A stretch of 64,000 bases of DNA, taken from assembly GCA_963971405.1 (NCBI GenBank), contig OZ020489.1, positions 35,001,047 through 35,065,046 of the forward strand, written 5' to 3'. The DNA comes from Psococerastis gibbosa (Eukaryota; Arthropoda; Insecta; Psocodea; Psocidae). Both the position numbers and the translations under genes were made by a program. Below are positions 22,670 through 34,600 of this stretch, piece by piece (within the stretch, counting starts at the first letter, position 1; each line of letters opens with the position of its first letter). A model generated the notes under the pieces. It ran no database searches and was not told where the DNA came from. It worked only from the letters and a program-made list of their open reading frames with translations.

Positions 22670-25600
22670 GTAAGTATCCTATAAGTATACCTACTGGGTT
22701 TCTAGGTTCCTACCAATTATACATACCGTAGCCAAGGCCGTATCCAGGGGGGGGGGTCCAGAGAGTCCCAACCCCCCCGAAATATTTGTAGCGTACACTA
22801 GATAGAATGGAGTTTTAAATATATTGAGGTTACTTCACCTCCGGTGATATGAGATGGACCCCCACCCCGAAAAAAATTCTGGCTACGGCCCTGACTGTAG
22901 CTACAATAACCTTTATGACAATTTTAAGAATAATGTGTGAACTAAGATGAAGAACTGGCTCATAAAATGACTGTTTATTTCTACCATCGATATTTCCGGT
23001 GAAAATTGACTTTGTACGAAAAACGCTTAGTGTGAGTACGCTGATTTGCTCTTAGTTGTACAGTAAATCTGCAATTAGGAATTAGGAATGTACGTATGTG
23101 TATAGTCTTTGGAACAATAAATACCCTGACCACTGAGACTACACTATTTGAGAACTTGAATATTTATATATATTGCAATGGTTTGGCCACGTCCGAAGAA
23201 TGGACGAGAATAGGAGCACCCGGAGGTTGGCGGAAGCAAGGCCACAAGGTAGAAGACCCATCGGCAGACTGAGGACAACCCTTGAGGAAAATATTGAGCA
23301 ACTCGCCGGAGCAAGAGGAAAAACAATGGCCGAGCTCAAGGCGTTAGCGTCCAACAGGGTCGAGTACTAGAGGGTCCGGGGCGACACCCTCACGCTGCGC
23401 ACGCGGCACTAAGAGGGAAGACGAAGAAGAGAAAGAGGAAGAAGAGGACGAAGAAGAAGAATTCTAATTTTCGTGCATTGTATAGGTCTAACCTTCTGCT
23501 AGTAAACTACTACTTGGCACTACAGCTCATGGTGAACCATGGCCTCCGGCAACACCGCTTTGTCTAGGTATCCGGTGTTGGTATTCCTATACCCAACCGC
23601 CAATGTTATCTCTCCCAAGGCGGGTATCCCATATACGTCAATCGTCAATGAAAAATTGAAAAATGACGTTTTAGCAGACATTAAAGACATACTAAAAATT
23701 CTGCTACCACGTCAATTTACGTAATTTTGACGTAATTTTTCAATTTTTCATTGACGATTGACGTATACGGAATACCCGCCTAAGTTACATTCCATTTCAT
23801 CACTCCAACAGCTCACGTAGTCTTCTTTACCGTCTAAAGCCCTTTATTCTCGCTCTAAAATGTAGGGGGGGGGGGGGGTACTCTAATTTGTTCTTAAATT
23901 ATGTAAAATCATACAAACTCACCGATTTTGAGGTGATGCAGAGGTTGCCTATATCTGTGGTCAGCTTCCTCTTTATAGGCGGGGTTTCCACATAAGTCAA
24001 TGGTCAATGGTAAATATGGTTTTGACGTGGTAGCAGACATTTTTAGTGTGTCTTTAATGTCTGGTAAAACGTAAATTTCACGTTTACCATTGACCATTGA
24101 CGTAAGTGGAAACCCCGCCTTAAAACATTTATTTTCAGCAAAATTAATTATTGTATTAGTCTAAGGTAGGTATGGTCCGTAGACGGTGGAGCGTTGTATA
24201 CAACCCGAGATGCCTGGAAGAGTGTTGTAACGCAGGCCCAAGCGCATCAAGAGCTGTAGAGCCAGAAGAAGAAGAAGGTATGGACCTGCGCTGAAGACTA
24301 ATTGTGACTAATGTTCTTAAATGAATGAAAGAGTGTCTAATTTGAGAACAATCAACATTTGAACATTAGCGATACTTCTGACGACAGAACTGGGATCAGG
24401 GCTGGTCGTTAGTCTCACGGGCATTGTCTTTTCAGAAATTTTCCAGTTTTCCTTCCATTGAACGACTGTTTGGCCTAATTTATGTTGCCAACGGTGCATC
24501 CGTACGTTCGCCAATATCCTGTTTCCAACAACAAGCAATCGTTTACGGGCTGTTTCATTGGGAGAAAGTGAGCAAAACCACAGGAAGACGTTACTTGTTA
24601 CTTGCTAGAGAATATCGATGTTGTCTATCAGGAAATATAGCTAGTAATATAATGGTGAAATAATGTGGTGGGTAAGTCCCCACTATACAGGATAAATAGA
24701 CAGCTGATATAGTTGATAAAAAATTATCCCATAACAATTCAAATGGTGGGGTACGATTCTGCTACTTCCCGTTTTGTCAGTTTCTTGCTTTAGGAGCCTC
24801 TGAGATAGGGTAGGGGGTAAAGATTCGCAAGGGGCCCGATACTTGTTACTTGCTACGGAATATCGATATTGTCCATCAGGAAATATAGCTAGTAATATAA
24901 TGGTGAAATAATGTGGTGGGTAAGCCCCACTACACAGGATAAAAAAAAAATAGACAGCTGGTATAGATATAAATTATCCCATAACAATTCAAATGGTGGG
25001 GTACGATTCTGCTACTTCCCGTTTTGTCAGTGTTATGTTCTACATGTTTTAAAGTAAAAGACTAGTTTTACTTATCAGTTATTCATTTAATTCATCTTTT
25101 ATTTCCTTACGGTTACATTTATACTTTATTCCAAATACTCCATTTTCTAACTTCCAAGGAAGAACAAAGGCAGTTAGTACACCACGCTGCCACTATGCCG
25201 CAGCACCAAAACAACGCGCGAAACAACTACGAACTTAAACTTAGTTCTACTTCTTAAATACCTAAACATTACAGTCAGTTTCTTGCTTTAGGAGCCTCTG
25301 ATATAGGGAGGGGGTAAAGATTCGCAAGGGGCCCGATACTTGTTACTTGCTACGGAATATCGATATTGTCCATCAGGAAATATAGCTAGTAATATAATGG
25401 TGAAATAATGTGGTGGGTAAGCCCTCACTATACAGGATAAAAAAAAATAGACAGCTGATATAGTTGATATAAAATTATCCCATAACAATTCAAATGGTGG
25501 AGTACGATTCTGCTACTTCCCGTTTTGTCAGTTTCTTGCTTTAGGAGCCTCTGATGTATAGGGTAGGGGGTAAAGATTCGCATACATTGTTACTTACTAG

Positions 25601-28600
25601 GGAATATCGATATTGTCTATCAGGAAATATAGCTAGTAATATAATGGTGAAATAATATAATGGGTAAGCCCACACTGGAGGATAAATGGACAACTGATAT
25701 ACTTTGTAGGTTGATAAAAAATTATCCCATAAACGATTCAAATGGTGGGGTACGATCATACGACTTCCCGTTTTGTCAGTTTTTTGCATGAGGAGCCTCT
25801 GAGATAGGGTAGGGGGTCTTTAGTTATAGTTGTAACCTGTATCTTTAGTTGTAGTTGTTCTTGACTAGGTGCAGTAGCGTAAAAACTTGTATCGCGGTTA
25901 GGGCATTGATTCTAATTTCATTTTAAGCAATGATAAAAACAAATTCAGGCATTTTTGAGAGAGTCTTCACCCCAGTAAGAATAAACCGGTAGTTGAAGTC
26001 AGATTGTTGCAAGCCCTAATTATTTCTCTACGACTGATGATGGTGGATTAGACGCACAAGTTTAGGTTGCGTTTTACAAAAGGGCGGCAGATGCGTTTGC
26101 AGTTGAGTAAATCTTCAGCCCTGCAGATATTTTCGTCCTTTTTGGCTGATAATAATAATATAATATAAATATATATATATATATATTTCGCACAATACAA
26201 TTGATAATATAAATATATATAAATATATATATAGCATCAGCAGAAAACGTGACATAATACAATGCAACAACAAAAACACAAAACTCCAATTACCCTCCTA
26301 AACAATCAAAATATTAGACACATCCTGATTAGGACACAAACGTATGGAACAGATCTTATATCTCCCTTAACTTCTTCTATCGTGTAATGACTGTGCTGGT
26401 TCAGTAAGTGTTTTTTGATAGCCTACATTTTGTAAACCTAGGCTTATTCAAGTGTCTTTTGGCTTCCTGTAGCAAGTTAAATAGGGTCTATGACGTTAGA
26501 CAAGGGGAAGATGCAAATTTAGCAGTCCTTCTGCAGACCGAGGTTATCCGAGAACCATGTTATGGTCATGCCCGTCACCTGCAGGTACCGTCTTACCATC
26601 ATACAACGGGCATATAGCTTAGTAGTAGTCAAACAAGAGTTATAATAACAAGAGTTAAGCACAACAAAAGTTAGTATAAGTCAAACATTGCCTATGGTGT
26701 CTAAATTGGCAAAACAAGTGTAAATATTTGGATTTGTTAACGGCATGCAACTGTATACATATGTGGGTTCGGGAGCATAAAAAATTTAAAGGCGCATTTT
26801 ATTACAGATTCAAAACATACTGTTGTACCCTGATAAACATTCATGGTGCAAAACAACGGAGATTAAGCAAGTAGTGGCGTATCCGGGATGTAATTCCGTA
26901 GAAATTGACAACAGCGTATGTGTGGGCGCCTGTTTTAGCTACAGCATTCCCAAGACTTTCCCGTCAGCACCCGGTGAAGTCATAACACCCTATTGCGATT
27001 CCTGTCAACCTTCTTCATACACTTGGAGAGAGGTAAACGAATAGGCCCCAACGGAGTGTACTGTGCTATTAATATTAGGGGTACTCATGATACATATTTT
27101 TAACAAGATTATACCTTAGTAAATCTGCCTACGTGTATCACCATTATTTTACGTTCCTAATTTTTTATTTTTTATTTGTTTTTATACGCTTATTTTACTC
27201 TATGTTTGTAAAGGGGGGCCCAGCACGGGACTTGTCCTTTGCCCCCCCCCCTTTCATTTGCAATATTGTAATTAATGCGTTTTTTTTTATTAAATTTGAT
27301 TTGGTTTATTTGGTTTGAAATATTATTAGGTAAAAACACAAAACATGACCGATTTCGACCGTCGGTCGTGTTTTTGTGTTTTTACGTTACATTTACTAAG
27401 ATATAATCTTGTTAGAAATACTGTATGTACGGTACCTACCTATGCAAAATATTACAAAGTTAAAAAGGAGATGATTTTATTTATACTCCCGATACGACTC
27501 ATGATCGTACTTTGGTAAAGTGGAAAAGTCAGGGACAGTAAAATCAATGTGGATTATTTTGATCCAGCCGGCATCCCTGATAAAAAACCTTATGTAGGCA
27601 GTAGCGCCGATTTTTACGATGCTCAGGGGCTCTAGCCAACCCAACTATCAAGAGAAGGGGTTTGAGCGCCCCATAACTATGTCACTGGCTAAATTCAACC
27701 AAATTCATACCACATATACCATATCGTACCATATAGCCATGTCACATAGGCCTACCACATAATATACCATTCATACCACGTATACCATCCATAATTATGT
27801 CATACCTTAGGCCGTAATATAGCCATAGGTGGCAATTAACAGGCAATTTATCTGCAGGGGGCGCCTATCAGCGGATGGTACTTGTCAATGAATTAAAAAT
27901 TGACAATTTCGATCCACAACTTTTCATTATAGGACAAGGCAGCTTTCTACCTTTCGCTGCCAGTGGGGATAGCAGTGCCGGATTAACCCCTGGGGGGGGG
28001 GCACAAGATGTGGGGGGGCCGTGGCTGCAAACCAGAGAGGGACGAGGGGGCCCCAGACAGAGGTGGTCCCAGACCTCATAAAAGGGGGAGGCACTTCTCG
28101 GTGGTGTAACGATACGTTTTCGAAGGTGTGGTATAATTTGGTGCCTCTGCACCCATTTTCATAAAAGTAGCTCAGGAGACAGAGGGCTGAAATATTGGGG
28201 TTTTCCACATTTTGAGAGCAAGAAAGCTTACCTACATATTATAAAGAATCCATATAATTATGGACAAGGGGGGTCGGGGGGTCTCCCCCGGGAGATTTGT
28301 TTTTGAAAAATAGGGCTGCAATAGTGAAGTTTTGCGCATTTTGAGTGCTGTAACACTTAGATTTTAGAGGCAAAGAATATAACTGCCTTCCAAAGGGGGG
28401 AGGGGGGCGATAGCAGGTCGCTTCGTCAGCCCCTGGTGCAAGTTGCAACCTCCTCTAAAATTCATAAATCTACCTACCATCATTGCAGGAAAAAAATAAA
28501 TAATAACACTACTTCCCGCCAATTTCAAAACTTTTAAATTCTAATTTTTTTATATTTTAAACTTAAAATATCTCATTCTGGGGGGGGGGCGAATTTTAGG

Positions 28601-31600
28601 CATTTCTGGGGGGCCGGGGGCCTGTGCCCCAAGTGCCCATGGGTTAATCCGGCACTGGTGGATAGCCTATAGTATAAGTTGTATACTACATGGTTATGCA
28701 ATATAGGTATCAGAGACGTATGTGCGTATATATAAAATGATAGGTAGCCTACCTTATGCATATATGTTTTATATGGTATAGGTAAAACTGACTTGCGAGT
28801 ATGCCAGTGGTAAAGATCAAGGTTCTTCTGTAGAATTAACGAATTAATTCCGCCACCAGTGCGGATAGCCTATATATAGTCAAGGGCGACGCCAGGATTT
28901 CAGCTAGGGGAGGGAGGGGGCAGGAGTTAGGTCCCCACCGGCCCCATAAAAAGTAACTTTGTAAAATTTTTTATTTTTTATTTAATTTTAAATAGGTTCC
29001 TAAGTTGTTCACAGATCACACTAGGCCTATGCATGTTTTGCCGCACCCACGGTAAAACTCTAGTATAGGTGGGGGCAGGGCTCCCCAAGCAGGCTCTAGG
29101 GGGGGCAGCGGATTTGGTCTAGGGGTGGGCGGTGCCCCCCCCCCCCCCCCCGCTGCCCATCTCTGGCGTCGCCCTTGTCTATAGTATAGGTTGTATACTT
29201 CATGGTTTTTAACGAACGATCAGAGACTTATGTACACATGTAAAATGATAGGTAAACGTACCTTATGTGTTTTATATGTTACAGGTGAAACTGACATGTC
29301 AGTCTGCCAGTGGTAAAGATGAAGATTCTTCTGTAGAATTAACGAAGAAAGTTCAAGTCATAACCAATTGCACGTGTTCGTCATGTCACCAAGAGTTGGA
29401 GAAAAAAGATGAAACACGTATGTTAAAACCAAATCAGCCTAAGTTTTTAAATATTTATATTATAAGTTTTGTTTCCCAGTATTTTCAAATGCTGTTTTAT
29501 AAACTAGAAAGGTTAACTGGCCTACTACATATCATGTATACACACAGTATACTTCTTCAGCTGCTTCGGATGAAAAAAAGACACAACTCAAAAATTGTCG
29601 ATTTCGATTTAAAACTCTAAAATATTTTTAAAAATCTGTATTTTGCTGGAAAACGGCACGTATAATATATTCCATGTGTCGTTTTCTATTTGGCGGAAAC
29701 TGTCTTGTAATTCATTATAAAAAAGAAACATTATAGCTTCAATTTCTGTAGATTGTTAGATTTAGAGTTGTGTCCTTTTTCTTCCGAAGCAGCGAATTTA
29801 TAGAAGAGTGAAAGAATAATAAAAGCAACTTACGGTATAAACATTTAATTTAGGTACGGTGATGAATATATAGGCCTACTGTATGTATATTCAGTATGAT
29901 TTTTTTCTTTTATAATTCTAGGTGAAACTGACGTGCCAGATTTGATGAGTGTTATGTTACATAGTAAAATATTACCCTTAGATGACATTGAACAATCTGA
30001 CGGAGAAGCTGAAGAATCTACTCTGGATACAAGAGGAAGTGTTTCAGCACAGGTATAACCTTTCCTGTGTTGTATTTTTTAGTTTTTGCCTTATGTGAAT
30101 CCAGCTATACATAACATATAATATTATGTTCCGGTATTTAAACGGAAAATTATTATACTCCAGTTCAGAGAAGATAAAGATAAAGATAAAGTTAATATTC
30201 TAACGATTATTTGGGTTTTGCTAAAACGTCGATCCGCTCAAAGCCCCAAACACCGCTCAAATTGTACACTTTGCAGGTACCTACCTACCAATCATTCGAA
30301 TTATGAAGACTTGCTGGATAAGCGAAGTTGATACACACAATTTGCACGGTACTTAATTATTGATTGATTTTTCATTGTTTTCAGGACCTAGAAAACGTTA
30401 TAGACGTCGACGAAAAGAAGAATAAGGAAGAAGAAATAATCAATACTAAAGATGATAATTTAGAAGTTATACATGTGAATAATAACAATAAAGGTACTCA
30501 TGTCATACGGGGACCTCATGGCTCAAAAGTCAAAGACTCGGTTTTTGTGAGAAATCTTTCCCGTCTGCTGGAAAACCAGCACAACATCAAGGAAGGCGAA
30601 GAGGTAAGTTGGCAGAACTCCTACAAAAATAAGGATATGCAATTGTGTAAGTCTATGAGAACCAGGGAGCACAGATACAGTACCTATAAGCCTTATCACA
30701 ATTTTAACGGTCAACGCCTTTGTTCTATAAAACAATGGCGCTCTTCATAAGCTAAGTATTCTTTCACGGTTAAATATAATTTATTTAAATTATATTATAA
30801 TACTACAAAATTAAGCTTGTGAGTGAAGACATGCCAATAATGCAGCGGTTACAGAAAGAAAACAAATTTCTCGTGAAATATCGATCAGCGAGAAAACCTA
30901 ATTGGCATTAACTCGAATATACCTTTATATTATTATATCTATATATATAACTAGGCTATATATGCCTGATGTCACCAGATCATTCTATTCTACCCAACCT
31001 CTGGCCAGTCTTCAGTGATTATGTGATAGCCAATCGCCACTAAGGTTGCCAGATGGTTGCGGGATTGTCCCGACTCCCGACATTTCATTGGCGTCTCAAA
31101 ATCCCGACAAAACTGAAATGTCCGGTCAAAGTTCAAATAAGCGCGCGAAAACCGCCAACGTCGTCATTTCAGCCTTTCGAATGCCCATTTTATATGTCCC
31201 GACAAAATTCACAAAATCCCCATATTTGTGACTTTGTCCAGACATTGAGTTTTTCTAATCCGGCAACCCTAATTGCCATGCACAATAAAAATTGTATTTT
31301 TTCCTGAGCTCAGATTCATTACAACAGCTTATTCGTATAAATTTATACAGGTCAAAAAATAAAAACATTAACAATAATATCAATTGAAAATGATAACTAA
31401 CGGTAACCTATTTTCTGCTTTTGATCCATTTACAAATATAAATTTTTTTTAATTGGTTTTAGGGCGACTGCAAGTTATTAGGCTTGCTTATACGCCCACC
31501 GAGCCAATTGGTGTTTCGATTGAATATATTAATATATTAATGGGATACACTGCCCTTGTAAGATCTTTAATTCCTCTTCATTTGCTAAGCCGTTTATATA

Positions 31601-34600
31601 AGTTGCACTAAATGAAACGAGCCATCAATATTCTTCGTCACCTTCCCCCCCAGCAAGGGCAATTGCCATTTCGATTTCAGTATCTGTTGTGTTTTGAATG
31701 GAATTTCCCCCGGTATTTTTGGCGATCTTTTGCCTATTGTTCAAAACTCGACGTACGTTTTTCCTCGGACTTACCAGCTTGGTGGCTAACATCTTTCGAG
31801 GTGTGGTTCGTTTCGGGGAGGGCGTCACTGTTCTTAGAACAGCGTCTAGTATCTCATATAGGCTATATAGCTTGTCTATTTTTTCATTCATCCGTTTTAG
31901 TACCGAATCCAATTCCGTGCATGATGCACAGCTAGGATTGGGAGTTATTTTGGTTGGCGGTGCACTTTGTGACCTAACATTTTGTAGGATATCTTCGCCA
32001 TAGTGGTTACATTAGCAGAAGGTAAATTGACTGGTGTATTCTGAGTGGGCACATTTATTGTACCAGCCTACTTCATACTCTGTTTAATTATTTGGGCGTG
32101 GGTTGCGTTAGCCTGAACAATTTTAATTTCTTTCCGAGCTTCTGGCATTGTTATACCGTTTCTGATTGAGTACCGTTTTACTTTCGTCTCTTCCTGGTAC
32201 TTAGGGCATTGGTTAGAACGTACGTCGTGGTCACCATTGCATGCAACGCATTGAAACGGTGCCTGGCAAGTCTTCTCGTCGTGGTTTACACCATCGTGAG
32301 TTTCTGGGCATCTGGGGCATACATGTTTCCACGTGCATCTCATCTGGGTATGGCCGTAGCCTATTGATTACATTTGAAGCATCTTAGTGCTGGAGGGTAG
32401 TATAGGGCCTGACTTAGGTGCGCAGGAAACCTATTGGTATGGAGTCCGGAATTTTATCGTCCCGAAATACCAAGAGGAAGATTGGGGGACAGTCAGTAAC
32501 GTCCGGCTTAGTCAGCCGCTTAACTTCAATGACATTAAAACGCGCTAGTTCTGCCAACAGCTCTTTCTCCTCTACTGAAGCTATAATTCCCATCCTCTTA
32601 TTACGCCTCGTTCAAAGTTTAAATATTGGTGCATCGTGGCAACTACCTTTACTCCCTGCATATTTTTAATTTACACCATGCATGTCCATTTTATTAAATC
32701 ATTATGGGCTATAGTCAGTATAAGACTTAATTGTCAATCCCTAGCTTACGGAAACGTTGAGCACGAATAAAAAATTCATACAGTATATAAACTGTAAGTG
32801 GAAGAAAAAATAGTCCAATATAATGTGGATTCAATCAATCAACACCTTCTATCTGCTAACTAGGAATGTCCACATTATTCTTCAATACGGCACTTAACGA
32901 ACCTTGGCATTCTCTGTTTTAAACTACCTACCGTACCTATCTATGACTAGCATACCTGTATTTTAGCATATAGACTGATGATTTATGATCTACGGTATAT
33001 CATTTATTTTTTAAAAAATAGCAGACTGCATATTAAAATGTTTGCAGGGAAAATGTAGAACTTACCAAATTTACTACGGTAGCATCCCTCCCTCTGGACA
33101 CCGACGCTCGTTTTTTGACATGACAACGTCTGATAAATCGATGAGCGCTGGCTGGAACACTGGGTACCGTACACGAAAAAGTGTGACGCTCATCCGTTAC
33201 GCCGCATCTTAGTGCGGTTTTCATTGCTTTTATTTTATTATTTAAAAAAATATATATTTGTTTTTTTGTTTTTACGTCACGTTAAAATATTATATTATTA
33301 TAAAATATCCTCCGTAAACCGACTTTACAGACAACCAATTTTTTTACAAAATCGAATTTCACCGTAACTATTTATTGTAGAGCTAGAAAAAAGACCTTAG
33401 GCATTAGAAGAAATTTTTCTCGGCATTTTGATATGTGATAGCCAATGTTACCGTCACCGACACCGGTTGGCCACAATTCTCAGAATTGATATAAAAATCC
33501 AGTCCAGACGCCTTACCAAGCGATTTTTGTGCAAATCAATTCTGACGATTGTGGCCAATCAGTGCTAGTGACGGCCACATACCATGTATCAAAATGCTGA
33601 GAAATATTCCTTCTAATGTATTTAAGAGTGTACAGCCAGTAGGAAATTGGCAGCCCGAAATGTAATACTTTTTAATTTTTATTTAATTAACTAAGGATGT
33701 TATTAAAGATTTGGCTCATCAAAGTTGTAGAAGACTACTTTATACATCATATTATAAGATATTTTTAATTTTCGAAATTGTATTTTTTTCATAAATATGC
33801 AAATATTTTATAAACAATAACCTTTCACGTATTATCGATTTTATAAAAAAACTACAATTTTCGAAAACTAAAAATACCTTATTAGGTATATGATGCATGA
33901 AGTAGTCTTCTACAACTTTGATGAGCCAAATCTTTAATAACATCCTTAGTTAATTAAATAAAAAATAAAAAGTATTATTTCGGGCTGCCGCTTTCCTACG
34001 GGCTGTACACCCTTAAGATTATTTTTCCAGTTCTACAATAAATATTTACTGTGGAATTCGACTTAGTACAAAAAACGAGTGGCATTGGTGCCCCGCGGTT
34101 AGGGGGGAGGGATCGAATTGGGTCTCAATACTTACTACTTAGCCTACATTCGTGACAAGGCTCAAAAATACAACTCGAGTAATAAACGGCTTATTGCTGG
34201 AGACCTATGAAAATATCAGTTCATTCTTTAAAAAAATTGTTTCAGGTGCCATCACTGCTTCAAAATCAATTCAAAATCCATGACGATGAAGAATACCCGG
34301 ATCAGCTAGCCGTTGAAAGTAGAAAAGAATTCAACGGGGAATCATCCGCAGCGATACTTTCAGTGCCACAATTGATATTTTACAAATCACTGAACGCTAC
34401 TCAAGACAATAATGGTGAGCATTCCGCTGAGGCAGAATCAAAGCCGGATGTTGCTGAGAAGGTGACAGAGAGAATCACTGCTGTTGACCACAACGGCAGC
34501 AAAGACCAGAGCAATTGGACTGCTGAGGAGGAGCCCAAGAAGCACCATCACCACCACCATCATCGGACTCACCAGCATCTGTTAAAGGAACACAAGGGCG

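Larger units (their letters stand above)
27955..29284. repeat. tandem duplication of the exon 3 acceptor region in intron 2
   Basis: Copy 1 (27955-28848, including a hAT element) and copy 2 (28850 onward, including another hAT element and real exon 3) share GATAGCCTATA, then GTTGTATACT, TCAGAGAC, AAAATGATAGGTA, CGTACCTTATG-like intron sequence and the first 60 or so bases of exon 3. Without the insertions the unit is about 200 bp. Confidence 0.85.

Noticed and set aside
28239-28448. Frames over G-run segments around 28.3 kb
   Set aside because: Pro/Gly-rich translations of the G-rich interior of a hAT element.
31046-31307. Overlapping frames of 61 and 84 codons
   Set aside because: Both lie within a hAT-type MITE in intron 5 and match no protein family.
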